Shown here piece after piece: positions 1 through 13,129 of a stretch of DNA of 33,110 nt. A program made the translations under genes and the position numbers. The DNA lies in the NCBI GenBank assembly GCA_013365365.1, contig JABVXU010000595.1:1-33110 (forward strand). Direction: 5' to 3'. Origin of the DNA: Cruorifilaria tuberocauda. Lineage: Eukaryota > Nematoda > Chromadorea > Rhabditida > Onchocercidae. The notes below the pieces were generated by a model, which was given only the letters and a program-made list of their open reading frames with translations, was not told the DNA's origin and did not search any database. Position 1 is the first letter of the stretch; each line of letters opens with the position of its first letter.

Positions 1-3000
1 TAGACTTTGTGCAATTCAATCCGCGCTGTTGTTATTGCTTTGAGAGATTATTCGTTTTAATTTAAATTCATTATCTCTTTAAGCGAAATTATTCTTTATT
101 TCGTATTTCGTCCGTTCTGTTATTGTGTGCATTCAGCACTTCCTATATGTTTCGTTTAGCAGTAGTAACCTTTTCCTATCTGATTGATTGGACTGATTGG
201 TCGATACCTTTGTGGAGCATGTATTGCTTGCTCATTATGTTTGTTGAGCATGTCGTATATTATGAACTGGTAAAAGTTTTTGTTAGATGCGACTGAAATA
301 TAAACGGTTTAGATTTAGATTGTATCACTAATTGATCTTTAATTATTAGGTAAGATTTAGCAAGGTCTAGTTCCGTAGTAAAGTATTTCATGGTTATAAC
401 CTTGAGCGGTTTTTCATATCAGTTATTAATAGAACTATCGTTATTTTGGACTAAGTAATGCTAGATGATATTACCTTGTTAACTGAAGCTTTTCAGTTCC
501 ACATGTGCTATGCAAATGAAAATTACTTTGTTCGGAATTGCTTTTTTTTGGTCAAAGATTTAATAAAAACGATCATTGAGATATTACGTTCCTAGTTTTC
601 AAATCAACAACTTCTAATATTAACCCAGAAGTTTCAAAATAAGTGGGAATGTAAGTTGAACAGAACTGATTTTCAGTTTTCGTCTGAAATCGGGGTTATG
701 GATAATTTCGAGTAATGAAACTTACGGAGATTCTTTACTCCCTCATCGGTTAGTTAAATGACGACTGTACAGAAAGTAAAAGTACAGTTATGAATATGAT
801 GAACATATTCAAGTCAGAAGTCGTGTTTGTTGTGTGAAGTTCATTTGCTCAACTGAGTCAAAACGACACTTTAAAAAAAGACTAGTTAATTAAAGCAAGG
901 TTGGAAATTAAATAATAAAGACAAAAGATGTAATTAACTGGAGATAAGTGAAGAAGAGATTGATTAGGCGATAAGAGCTGAAGACTGGTCGCTAATCTAG
1001 GATTGAGGACTGATTCAGCAGTTAGAGTTAAAATAATTAGTAATTGGTATACTGATATTTGTTTAATAAATTAACAAACAGTGAAACGTGTATAATGATC
1101 TTAATCCGTGCTCTAATCATGCTTACAATTACTAAGGTTCCTAGTGGATTGTTTTTATTCCTTTGTTTAATAATCGACATAACAACTTTAATAGCTGTCT
1201 AACGTGTCATATTTCGATTGATAACTTGATGACAGTAAAAAAAAATGCTGCTAGCTGATTTCAGATTTCGTAAACTAATATAAAGAACCGTTTGTCGAAA
1301 GTGGTGTTTTAGAAAGTAATACTTGGTTTAAGGTTGGCGAAACTTATTGTATTCGTGCACGCATTCATTCCTTTTTTTTTCATATGGAATAAATTTCATT
1401 GGTTCGAAATTATTATTCATTGATTCGAAAATAATCGAATTGATTTTCATGTTTTATCAAGCGGTAATCGTTGCAAAAAAACCGAGATATATTAAGCTAT
1501 TAAACCTTTCATTTGTCTTAACCTTTCTTAGATCTAAAATGCTATCTTTTTTTCCTGAACATCATTCCATTTATCACCTACTTTAAATATCCCTATTTAA
1601 TGGCATTTATTAGTTAATATCTAATATCCCTTTGTGGAACTCCAATCTATCCATTTTTGTGAAAAAAAAAAAAACACCACAATTAATAGAGTATCAGCAC
1701 CAATTATGCTAGTAACTGATTAGCACAGAGTAGACCATACATACCAAATTTACCGAAATCATATGAAATTCTACATCTGCTTGGGACTATCTTTGAGACA
1801 CTGAGATGTAGAAACTCCAGCAAATTGTCAATACAACTGCAAAAGACATACTTGGAATCTTTCCCCCTTTATCAATCACTATCATACTCTCGATTTTACA
1901 CATTTTGCAGTTGTTAAGTGGAATTACCAATTAATTTGCGAACATGTAATACTCTAACTACAAACGAATTTTATTCAAAGCAGCCATTAGTGATTCCTAG
2001 CAATAAACTGAAACAATTAATAGTATATCACAGATATATTCAGGAACTTCGACCAGTTCAAATGAACTGATAAAGAAACATTTAAGTACGAAGTATACGC
2101 CGTTTTGAGGTTTACAATTCCAGTACGCAATTTCAAATTCACAACTACTGAAAACGAAACGAAGTTAAGCACTTCTGTTTAAAGCACAACTAAACTTTCA
2201 ACTGAACAGTTAATACTCATCGTAGTTTTACTTAAATCAAAATTAAACTCAGGTCTAGGTTTCCTTTTCAATTAAAGCTTTCAAATCTGTTTTTCTTTTT
2301 TTGACCAGCAAAGTTAGTTTGAAGAGGTGCCTTACTTGGTCGGAGAATATACTCGAATTCGATTTACAAACACGATAACGGAAGTAGATGGATGAAGTAA
2401 ACAAGTGTTCTAAAATTGAAGAGAGAGTTCACGCTGTAAAAAACTACAGCAAAATAATGATAGAAGGATGAAAAATCAACCATTCGGGCTGAGGAGGATA
2501 AGAGAAAAATTAATGAGGAAACAATAATTTTTTGAAACATTTACATTAAGTTTCATGCACTCGGAATTATGATTAAGAACTACATTAAGAACTAAAGAAG
2601 TACCTATATACCGCAATCATTTTGCTCCCGTTTTATCTTTCTTTGAAATGGAAAATCGAAATATGATCCACTCAGAAATATGAAAGAATCTTAAAACATG
2701 CACAGTCGGAAAACAAAATCACCAATGAATAGACTTATTTCTCAATAATTAAACGGGAAACCGATAAAGAGAAATTCAAGGACTACAACACAAACATCTA
2801 ATTTCCAAGATGAAAGGATTGACAAACACTCGAAAGTAAATAACACACAATCTCTTGTCTCTGAATGCACTACTGGAATGTGGTAGACACTCATTTTTAG
2901 ATCAACTGGAATCCCATACACTCTTTCAGGTCTTATTCTGTACAATTAAATAAGATGAACCCTTATCTTCTTGCTTCAGTGTTGACTGCGAGCAGACTTG

Positions 3001-3059
3001 CGCTGAATTCACAACAATGTAGAGTAATAAAATTTCCGCAGTGCTTGAAAAACCACTGT
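1..3059. other. Gene-poor left flank and 3' flank of the J-protein gene
   Basis: AT-rich DNA in which I can support no gene. Open frames here are short (79 codons or fewer), low in complexity, and lack splice signals or recognisable protein motifs. The right part, next to 3059, must contain the 3' UTR of the minus-strand J-protein gene, but no clear AATAAA was assigned. The left end may be the 3' flank of a gene outside the window; this cannot be tested here. Confidence 0.5.
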
Positions 3060-5923
3060 TTAACTATATATTTCTTGCAGCCTGTCACAACTTGGTGTCC
3101 CCATACGCTGGGCTCGGTTCCATAGATCGGCATCACCGAAGGTACGTGCTCTCCATAAGGCAGTTTCTCCTTAATTAATCGATAATTCAAAAATAAAATC
3201 GACGAAATAATTGATAGTGTAACACATGCCACGAACAATTAATAACAGTGTGAATGCGATTCTTTTGAAAGCCGTATCTGTTACTTGAAAATAACGCCAA
3301 ACTTACGCTCATTTCTTTCTCTATAACACTTCATTCGGAGATGAGAGACATATTCGTCTTCAACTTGATGCTCTATTTGAACTATTTTATTACGATAATT
3401 GCTTAAGAAATCAGTTTTAACGTAATATGGCACTTGCAGATCCCTCGTAAAACGTTCGTCAGTATACTTGCTGAAATATGGAAATTCTATTCTATGCAAT
3501 ACAGTTTATGAGAAATTTCCCTTTTTCTTCCAGATTTCACTATACCTTCACATTTTTTTTGAACTCAACCTCGAAAACCTTCAATAGGAAATAAAATAAG
3601 GAGTTTAAATTACATATTCAAAAAGAAATATACGGTAGAAAAAACTTACCCAGTACGATGCAGTGAAAATGCTGGATCGCCTACCATTAGTTGAGCAATC
3701 AAACCAAGAAAAAGTACGGCAAAAAGTGGAAGAAGTTGCAAAATGGGTGCATACGGTGACTGAAAATAACCCATCTTACCGTATCGGTGTAAAAAGCAAC
3801 GCAATCTAAAAAATATGAATCACAAACTTAGTACTGAAGAAATCATTAAAAAACGGAAACCTGCTCCTGTTGTCCTGAATGTTGCTGATGAAAATACTGC
3901 GCTCCACGCTGCCGTCTATTTAAATGACTTCCTGGATAACCACCGCCAAAGAACATGTTGAAAATCTCTTCCGCAGTAAATTCCGCTATAAGTTAAATTA
4001 TGATTATTCTACAAATGAGTTCCTGCGGTATAGTATGTGTATCACCTCGACGTTAGTTCACAGAGCAACGAACTTTTCAAGATTCTTGAATATTGGTAGT
4101 GTAATTAAATAAAATAGATAAATGATTCCCCAAAATAATCACATTTTGCACTCTATCTAACAGCAAAATTTGGCGACAAACCTTCAAACCCTCTGCCATA
4201 ATCGTATTCGCTAAATTCATCCTCATATTGATTAGACCGTCTTCGGGGTCCTTCAGCACCATAGAGATCATACTGAGCACGCTTATCTTTATTGGAAAGA
4301 ACCGCATAAGCATTGCCGAGGGCTGCAATAAGCTTTCAGAGCTATGACAATAAATACTTAAACTACACTGGACATTAGAAGACATAATATGATAGAAAAT
4401 TAGTGTTTCACATCTGATAGTCCTTGCTATTTTTGACTTTTTAAATGTAACCTTCACACAATCTTGATTATGAATCGCTGAACAATTTACAGACAAAGAT
4501 TACCTTTAAAAGCTTCAGTAGCACCCGGTGCATGACACTTGTCGGGATGAAGTTGTAATGCAAGCTTACGATATTCCCTTTTTAGATCCGACTCATTTGC
4601 ACTCTTCTTGAGATTCAGTATTTCGTAATAATCTTTACAGTGTCGTATTCTAAAAAAATTTCACAAATACAATATTCATGTACTACGAAATGTCATACGT
4701 CAAATTATAAACCCGAAACTCCCCACTTAATATGCTGCTTGCAACGTGATCTTTTATCAGCAAAAAATTTAAAATTACCAGACCTTCCGAACACATTTTG
4801 AAACACGCAGCTCACATACCTTTCAACAATTTCCAACTCTTCTTTCGTATAATGAACACCTAGCTTTGGACGAGCTGATGAACGTGAACGAGAAGCCCTT
4901 TGTTTTGCCTCAGTAGCACTTGACGATGAACCTTCATCAGCTAGAACAAGAGGAAAAAAAATTCATCGGTTCCTATTTATTACATGAAACTTTAACTTTG
5001 TTTATCACTACCTTATTACACCCAATTTGTGTCTGTTTTCCACTCTTTACATTACCGTATCAATCGTTGCCCTGGAATCACTGATTCCAAACATATTTTC
5101 AAAGAAAATAAAGGATGATACCTCCGTCAGGGCAACCTCTCTCACCATTCATGGCTGGCTGATTACGGCTAGTATGAAACTGCGTTCGCCGACTTCGAAT
5201 ATCCGAGTCTGTTTCATACTGGTCGTAATGTCCATAACCGGCTTCTGTTCCTGTTGAATGATAATCACCTTCGTCATTATCGCCATTTAGTGTTTGCGCT
5301 TTTTTTAATAAATCTGTATACCATAAACAATTTTATTCCATTAATATTCGCCACATCATTATTTTATTCATATCCAAACAATTTGCTATACCTTAATTTC
5401 GTCACTCCGTCTTGAACTAAATTATCTACAGATTCTTAAGAGCTTTGCAGCTGACGTATCAAATAATTCAAACTTTGACAAAATAAGACTGCAGAGGTAG
5501 TAGACTGCCCCCAGTTCAACAAGGAATTGAAATTTCCTTCCTTCTAATTGGACTGATTTCGGATATTCCTATAAAAATCCAAGCACGGTGACACTTGAAA
5601 GAGAAAACTAGAAAACTAGGGGGTGCAATCTAGCAGAAGAAAGTTCACGTCATCATAAATGAATGTCCCGAAGCGGTTCGCTACAGGATATATCTTGAAA
5701 TGCGCCATTTTTCTCTTTCTCCACCCTATATATTGTCATGCTGAGAAAGCCGTAATAATGCCTCTTAAATTTTTATATCTTTTAACTAACATTTCACATC
5801 CACCGTAGGATCTAGCTTGGTAGCTTTATGTAAAAATTTGACGGCTTTTGCGCTATCTTTTTCTCGCAATGCATTACGTGCTATATCCACACAACGTTGT
5901 GCTTCTGCTCGATTGGCCTCCAT
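3060..5923 (-). CDS. dnj-1: DNAJB12/DNAJB14-type ER membrane J-protein, 9 exons
   Basis: Co-chaperone predicted to sit in the ER membrane with its J domain facing the cytosol, where it stimulates Hsp70 ATPase in ER protein quality control (family knowledge). Exons on the minus strand: 5791-5923, 5146-5313, 4820-4940, 4504-4649, 4182-4322, 3861-3985, 3650-3759, 3307-3470, 3060-3169. All phases join, giving 405 residues (vertebrate members are about 375-380). The N-terminus has the family's [16 protein letters not shown] helix. The J domain spans about residues 147-213 with HPD at 175-177. A short glycine patch follows (FFGGGY near 248-253). One membrane segment lies at about 284-304. The DUF1977 tail ends with the family motif GTPSCDRL shortly before the stop. 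The start is the first ATG 13 bases after a trans-splice-like acceptor. The last intron has a weak acceptor (TTAATTAAG) and the boundary at 3470 could instead be 18 bases upstream at 3488. Exon 2 contains a 19-bp inverted repeat. Confidence 0.93.
5162..5229. repeat. Inverted repeat, 19-bp arms, inside J-protein exon 2
   Basis: Left arm 5162-5180 and right arm 5211-5229 are separated by a 30-base loop. Seventeen of 19 positions pair as Watson-Crick. In a plus-strand transcript the other two are G-U wobbles, so the stem would be continuous there. In the coding (minus) strand they become C-A mismatches. Confidence 0.75.
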
Positions 5924-5936
5924 TTTACCTGTACTT

Positions 5937-5938
5937 CT
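5937..5938 (-). promoter_or_regulatory. Putative spliced-leader acceptor of the J-protein gene
   Basis: On the minus strand a pyrimidine run ends in TTTCTTTCAG, leaving 13 bases before the ATG at 5923. No matching upstream donor or coding exon is needed, so this looks like a trans-splice site giving a very short 5' UTR. Inferred from position and consensus only. Confidence 0.55.
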
Positions 5939-5939
5939 G

Positions 5940-8900
5940 AAAGAAAAAAAAACTCGGTAAATTATGTGCTGAGATCAATTATCATTTGACCCTTCATGCG
6001 CTGTTATATACGTTGCTCTAAGGTGGACACATGATATGATAGTCACTTTTGAGTTCCTAAATCATTTCTCCGCTCGGTAAATTGAAATTTAGCAACGTTA
6101 CTGAGAATCAGAATTGACAGTTACTAATACACACGTATCGAGAAATATTAATTTGTAACACTAACATTAATTGATGAAAAAATGTTGAATTCATATCAAA
6201 TTTTTAAAGAATTATGCACAAAACCTTGAATATCTTTAAAAAATTCTCAAAAAAAAATTCATACCTTCGGTATAACTACCAATTATACGGACAATTATAC
6301 CAATAATAAAGATTTATTAAACGAGAAATATTCGAAAATTCGCATATATATTCGAGCATAATGAGAGGTCTTTTTTATTTAGGATAACTCAATTTTCCAA
6401 ATTACTATATCTATTTAGAACAGTCTACTTTTAGAGCAATAAAACGAAATATAAGCAAACAATAAAATATCTCCCCAAAATATCCCCCCAGCATTCTATC
6501 TTGAAATTAAGCTAATAATATCTTCTAGCTTCTCTCCACAATGCTCCTTGTATGAAAACTTTTCGTTTCAACGATATTTTTGATTTCTTACCTTACGTAA
6601 AACTCTTAATGGTGTAAAGTGAAGGAAGATTTCACGATAGCTGGCAGTGAAATAATTACATAAACAATTACGTAATGTTGAGAATACATTAAAAATGAAA
6701 TTAAACATAAAATTAAGCCAAATTTTCTGACTCTTCCTAACTCTCCAATAATTTTAATTATTTGCAAAATACGCAGTTTGATTTCGAAATCTCTTTGATT
6801 CAAAATTTTAAACTGAAAAATTCTAATTTTCGATTACATTCTTAATTGCATCATATTTTCATCATTTTCAGCAAATTTTAATTGTTTAAACAACAATTAA
6901 TTTGACTTCTGAGTTTTAAATATATGCAAAATTCTCATCAATCTCTGTCCTTTAAGTTAAATAACAAATTGTAAATAAAATGACTATTATAGAGTATTCG
7001 AGAAAAAAATTTCAAACGAAATTAGTTATAAATTTACTGATATCCATAAATAATATCAGTAATAGATAAGTTATCAATGATTAAATTTTATCAGTGTTAC
7101 ATTTCATTTTACATTCTATTTCCAAATTTTATTTCAACAAACATACCATCATAATCCATAAACGTTTTTTTATCATAATCTGGAACATAGAGAATTTGAT
7201 AAATAATATTATCCGGAATGGAGGATAAATAATGATATCTTATAACCTAGAAAACATAAACATCCTCAATTGTCATTATCAATGCTCGTGTCATTAAATA
7301 TTCAGAAGAAGCAGAAGAATGTTTCAATTAGCTTGGTTAACTTTCATTTAAATGGTCAAGAAGGTTATCATTTGCTTATATTTAACTTAAATGCGATTTA
7401 ATTCGAATTTTCCAATTCAGCTACTTTATATTTTCCTCATTCATCTTTTCTCCTCTTACTTTTTATCAACAATATTTTAACAATTGTAATTCTGTCGATT
7501 GTTTAGCATCAAATGTGCGAAATTCATTCAGTATATGCTGAAAACGGATCCGGTAATTTTTATACTATCCAACATAGAATACTAAAACACTGAAGATGTA
7601 CATATTTTTAGCACTTTTATTTTCACTTTTCTTTCCTTTCCGGTTTTATTTTTCCCTTGCATTGATAGCATACCAATCTTTCTTCCATCCAAACTCCTCT
7701 TCTTTTTCTTCCTTTCAACTCCGGTCCTTTTCCTTTCACTTTTTACCTCGAATTCAAGGAGAAATGTTGCATTCTAATTATAACAGTACTGATGATAACA
7801 GTAATTATATAATATGAGAAATTATTTTAATTAAAATAAATAGCAGTAATAGAAATCCTTGCTATGTTCTGATGTTCTGGAACATTTGATATTTACAAAT
7901 GACACAATTTATTAAGGTGTCGTCATTAGCAACTCGAAACAGCCATAGCAGGGAAAAAAAAAAATTCTAGCGTTTGTGACGATAATATAAAACTTGTTTG
8001 AAATCAGCCATTCTCTTCAATTTGCAAACAAAACTAATAAAGCTTGCATTATTTTACAACGATGATTGCCATTCCCATTAAATTTGCTTTCACTTATTGG
8101 AACTTTTCAATGAATAATTTCACCTTTGATTTCAAAATTATTCTAAATTTTTAAAATGAAAAAATTTTCTTTCAAATTAACAATTATTGTAAAATGATGA
8201 TAATATCCAAGAAGAAATCAGATTTTGTTGTATTATTCAAATATTTCATTAAATGTATCAGTGTAATGTTGAGAAATCATTCGTTAATTTAATTAATTAG
8301 ATCGCTATTTATTGAAATTTTACGATCGAAAATATTGAATCAATGATACTTCAGATCAATTCATGAAATTTAATTGAGAAATTGAGAAATTTTAGAATGG
8401 CAAAAAAATTTTGAAATTTCTGATCTAAGTTAATGTTATTCTTAACCTTATGCCATAATTTTTTTTTAAATCTTATTTGCTTACCTGTTCTTATTCCTTT
8501 TATAAAGTTTTGCCTTTGATATGTAAAAACTCTCGAAAAGCAACATTAATGGAACTGGTATTGTCTCTAGAAATTTGACTAAAAATGGTAGCTTGTAAAT
8601 ATAAAAGGGTGAAAGCAAATCATATTGGACGGAAGCAAAACAGGTCTTTTAATACAAAATCGAATTTTAGGAAAGAAAACACATTTCCTACTTGACATTT
8701 CATTTTTGAAATTATCATAGCAATTCTTCTTTAAATTTTAAAAAATTTTAAATGTTTATTTAATTTCATTGAAATTTAAAAGACATAACAGTTGTTGAAA
8801 TAATTCCAACTCATTATTGTCTGCATTTTCTTCACCTGTAATAAACGTTTTTCTCTTTGTGTGCGTGTACCTTTTTAAGCATTACCTGCAATATTCAGCA

Positions 8901-9728
8901 TGAATAGAATAGTAAAATTTGATCGACAATTATAAGATAATTCAAATCTACCTTTAGGTTTAATAACTTTGTTACCTGACATTTTCAATGATATGAATAT
9001 TATGATAATAAAAAGGTATGCTGTATGTAGAAATATCCGTGTATAATTTTATCATTTACCGGTTTACTATCTATAAAAAGAAAACATGGATGATATAAGT
9101 AAGATTACGTGAACTAGCGTAACTTTATTGAAATAAACGTGTACTTAATATGATATCTTAGAATCATTTCTTACGCTTCTTACGCTTGATGATATATATG
9201 TTTAAATATTATATGATATTTTCATTTTGTATTTTATGCTGTTAATTTAACTTACCGTTTTTTTTTTTGAAATGTAATGAAGAATTCTCTGTCTCTTTAA
9301 CTTTCTAAAAACATCTCATCTTTTTTTTTCCACTCTTCTTTATCATTTTCAAACAGGTATTTTTATTTCACCTCGGTGTAACGTGTAATGACATAGCGAA
9401 ATACCACTTTTCTTAAGTAACAGATTAATCGATATCAAGTGACAATATCTGCGAAGATCATCTATCGATCTTATTGCGTTTTATCAAAATGATTTTTTAA
9501 TTCGATTAATTTTAGAATACAAAAAAAGAAAAAGAAATTCTTTTCTAATTATTTTTACAGTGCGAAAAAACATGTACTCATCTAGCCGTTTGCCACAACT
9601 CTTTCATCATTAATTCGATTCAATTTTATCAACTTTGGAACAAGAAAAAAAAATCTGTTAAATTAAAATTTTGCTCTTTCACGGTTTATTTTTTCGATTA
9701 TTGTTTTATTTATGCACACGGAAATAGG
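5940..9728. other. AT-rich intergenic spacer
   Basis: About 3.8 kb between divergently oriented genes, so it should hold the promoters of both the minus-strand J-protein gene and the plus-strand ShKT/nitrobindin gene. No gene, RNA or transposon is supported. The open frame at 7596-7817 is Phe/Ser-rich and looks like chance translation of a T/C-rich tract. A small inverted repeat (ACTGATAT and ATATCAGT, 7036-7043 and 7053-7060) is the only local structure noted. Confidence 0.5.
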
Positions 9729-12288
9729 ATGTTATTTTACAATTGCATACTTTTACTTGGTACTTTTATACTGATAATGGCGGCTAAAACAAAAGATTCA
9801 GGTTTGTTTAACATTTCTAATTACTTTATTTTCCTTATAAATGAATTTTTAATTTTTTATTTTTTCTTATTTCTAATTGAAGTAGATTTATTAACAATTT
9901 TTAGTTCGAATAGCTTTATCATATTCTAACGTTTATCATCAAAATTATTTCACAGAATTTCAGTATTTTATAGATTTTTTAATGCATTTTTTAATCTCTA
10001 GCCATTTGAAAAATTCATAAAATGGAATTTTACTTTAATATATAACAGGTTGCATCATATTTTAATGCCTGATTTTATCGATAAACTTCTTATTGTTCCA
10101 CATCATTCGTTTTGATGATAGATCTGTGGATGACTTAAAATTTTTTGAAACGAAACAAATTAATCATTGACAAATTCATTCGAAAATAAAAATTAGTTCG
10201 ATTGAATAAGAGTTTAATTAATTTAAATGAAACATAATTGGTTCATCAATTTTACGGTTTCTAAATTTTGTGACAAAATTAGAATGATATGAAAATAAAT
10301 AGAAGGATGAGAACATCAATCAACAAAATTGTGTTGAATAAGTGTTACCTTGATTTTTGAAAAATTTATTTTACTACTTTAACAACCGACCATTAAAATT
10401 TAATTATACATTCTCGTGCATAATCTATCACTTTCAATAGGATAAGTATTTCTTTGTCAATTTGTAAAAGATAAAAAGAAGGAAATATTTTATTCTAGAA
10501 TGCTTATAAAAATTGAAAATTGATATTTCTTTATTAGAATTGTTACCTATACGAATAACTTTCATTCCTGATTTATAAACTTTTCAAAAAAAATTTTGTC
10601 CAATACATTTTCATGCAACATTCGTCAGTTCCTTTTTGTTTCATCCATCTATAACTCTTTTTGTTTTTTTTTTTCCTTTCCTAATTGCTCTCGTATTTTC
10701 AATATTGTAAAATTTTAACCATATAAAATTTTATGCGTAACTTCGAAATTTAAGCTGAAAAAATTATTTAAACTGTTAAAAGTTATTTCATTAAATATTT
10801 CAAGAATAAAATTATAAACTATGTATGAAATAATGTTTATTTACAGCAAATACATGCAGAGATTTGGATCGACATTGTTTTGCTCTAATTGCACAGGATG
10901 GAAGTCAATGCTTAAAATCAACATATGCTAAGAATTATTGCTTAATGACATGTATGATATGTGGTAAAATCGAGAAAAGTTAGCATTCATTTACACTTTT
11001 TTTCTTCTAATCAATTTTTTATTTCATATTTTGACTTACAATAACAATTTTTACTTTTATACAAAAATGTTTTCATCAATTTGATAATTGATTATATACA
11101 GTATAATTACCGTTTACGATTTTGTTAAGTATGATATATACATGTGATAATGATAATATATGAAACTTACGGAAAGTATATCTTGTCTAATTTTCTAAGC
11201 AATTTTAGGATTTTTTAAAATATTTTAGAATTTGATGTACGTTTTGTGCCAGAAATACTAAAGCCATTAGCATGGTTAATTGGAATTTGGCGTGCTGAAT
11301 CTGGTGGCAAGGCAATCTTTCCAACAATACCTATATTTACGTATGGAGAACAAATTGAATTTTCATTACCAGCTTCCAGCGTGACAGCCCTCAAGGCACT
11401 CAACTACACGTAAACTTTCTCATTTAACCGACAACTTATTAAGTGTTCAATAAATCAATCTATTATTAGCATATCAAACAATAAATCTCAATAATTGAAT
11501 TTAATTTCAGAGCTTTTGCATGGGATATGAATAACCGTGAGGAATTACACAGTGAATATGGTTTTCTAACAATGAAACCAGATACGAAAGAAGTTGCTTT
11601 GTCTACTGTTATGAATAATGGTAGGTAAATTGAATAAGTATATTAGTAGATCCAGTTCCAGGTTGTATTCCAGGAAAAAAAAACAGCAAAAATTATTTCA
11701 AACATAAGTACTTTTATAATTTGTGCAATAAACAAAAATACTGAACTTAATTTTGTTGAATTTTGCTGATTAATTTTAGGCTTTGTAATGATTGAGCAAG
11801 GACCATTACACGGGAAATCATTCAGACTGCTTTTACAAGATATTGGTCGAATAAGTTTTAGTCGAGATCTACCAGTATATGGGGTTTGAATTTATTCATA
11901 TTATTTATGCTTAAATTTTCATCCAGTTATTAGAAAATTTGACCTTATTATGATTCGAAATTAATAAGAGTAGAGTTAGTAGTAAATCAAAGTTTGATGG
12001 AATAAGCAGTCTAATTAGATAGGCTTTAACCAAGATCCACCACAATTAACACCTTATCAAATCGCTAACAAAAAATGATAGGTAGAAGTTAACAACATAA
12101 CTGCTTCCCAGCAGCATTTCCAGAGATACTAAATGATATCGAATTATATTAACACAATTTTACAGACAATTCGGGAATTTCGATTGGTGGACAGTGATAC
12201 GCTTGAACAACGATTTAGGATGGAAACTTTAACACATCGGATGCAGATGCATACTTCTGTTCGATATAAAAGAATTTACCCGAAATAA
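9729..12288 (+). CDS. Secreted ShKT-nitrobindin (THAP4 C-terminal-like) protein, 6 exons
   Basis: Exons 9729-9801, 10847-10963, 11229-11409, 11511-11620, 11780-11883 and 12166-12288 join in phase to encode 235 residues. Residues 1-18 form a hydrophobic signal peptide. Cys28, 35, 46, 56, 60 and 63 match the six-cysteine ShKT spacing. Residues 68-235 match the nitrobindin/THAP4 C-terminal beta-barrel: the N-terminal segment carries PLAWLIGIWRAE, and the C-terminal strand METLTHRMQMHTSVRYKRIY aligns with the THAP4 end as I remember it, placing His224 at the heme-ligand position. Nitrobindins bind ferric heme b and react with NO or peroxynitrite (family knowledge). Heme binding by a secreted protein here is inference. 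The first intron is about 1 kb and AT-rich. The stop codon overlaps an AATAAA polyadenylation signal at 12284-12289. The start is the only ATG giving a signal peptide that splices in phase to the ShKT exon. Confidence 0.88.
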
Positions 12289-12289
12289 A
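12284..12289 (+). terminator. AATAAA polyadenylation signal overlapping the stop codon
   Basis: Exact AATAAA whose internal TAA (12286-12288) is the stop of the ShKT/nitrobindin gene, followed by a T-rich then A-rich stretch. It implies an extremely short 3' UTR unless a later site is used. Confidence 0.6.
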
Positions 12290-13060
12290 TTTTTATTCAA
12301 AAAAAAAAGGAAAACCTTGTTTATATGGAACCAAAAGAAAGTATTATAACTGAACGATGAATGATTTGCTAATGAACTTTATAAATAAGTTTTATCAAAA
12401 GTTTACACAGTATGTTTATAATCAATCACACGTTATTGCGTGGGATAGGCTGTATTGAATAGCGAAAGGTAAAAAGAGTAAAATTTGCTGGAAATAAATT
12501 TCATTGAATAATCAGGAATTTTCCTCATACTATCATTGATATATTTTTCTGAAAACGATGATAAAAGAAAAAAAAACACCTGTTTCAAATAACAGCTTTA
12601 CTCCTATCGATTTTATCTTTTTTAACTAAAATTTTTAAATCAGGAAAAAATCTGACAAAATCCTGACTGATAACTTTGATCTGAATCTAATCGACAAACA
12701 GTTCATGAAACGTAGAGTTTCATCATGAGCAATCATTTTTGGAGACGCTGCTTTTTTTTCACTCTCAATCTCTGCAACAATGTAAGAGTACAGCTATCTT
12801 CAATCATTTCACAAATCCTGCCACATACCACACACTATATCATCAATTCTGGCACTCTCTGCTCTCACTCTATCTCTCACAGTTTCTTCCATTCCTTTCT
12901 CAAGTGCTATTCCTCCAGATTCCTACAATCGTTCCCGATATTTCTCGATTATCAAATTCTCGCTTTGTTGAAAATTCTGAGATTTCGAGATCCTTCGCGG
13001 ACTGGAAGTACCTTCTGAATTTTAGCCATTAAATGCAATCAATTCGAAGTTTTTTCTTTC
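12290..13060. other. Spacer between two plus-strand genes
   Basis: About 0.8 kb separates the two same-strand genes, much more than the roughly 100 bases usual in nematode operons, so co-transcription is not indicated. The pyrimidine-rich part at 12725-13030 is open in two overlapping frames of 97 codons. Neither has a recognisable motif, and both are read as compositional artefacts. Confidence 0.5.
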
Positions 13061-13062
13061 AG
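13061..13062 (+). promoter_or_regulatory. Putative spliced-leader acceptor of REXO4
   Basis: GTTTTTTCTTTCAG ends here, a near-ideal nematode acceptor, 67 bases before the ATG at 13130 with no upstream coding exon. Likely trans-splice site. Confidence 0.55.
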
Positions 13063-13129
13063 AATTATACGAAGTAAATTTTTGGAAACTTTGAACAAGT
13101 ACAAATTTCACGTTCTGGTATACTTCAAA

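Noticed and set aside
2742..3238. Two minus-strand frames (2742-2945 and 2963-3238) near the end of the J-protein gene
   Set aside because: The second is a shadow of the last J-protein exon in another frame. The first is downstream of the true stop, with no motif or splice support.
4077..4496. 139-codon minus-strand open frame
   Set aside because: It overlaps J-protein exon 5 in a different frame and runs through its introns; the family-matching frame is the spliced one.
7596..7817. 73-codon plus-strand frame resembling a signal peptide
   Set aside because: Its Phe/Ser/Leu content reflects a T/C-rich tract; no downstream exon or motif.
12725..13032. Two overlapping 97-codon plus-strand frames upstream of REXO4
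   Set aside because: Two frames open over the same pyrimidine-rich DNA argue for composition rather than coding; neither shows a domain or a phase-compatible splice to REXO4.
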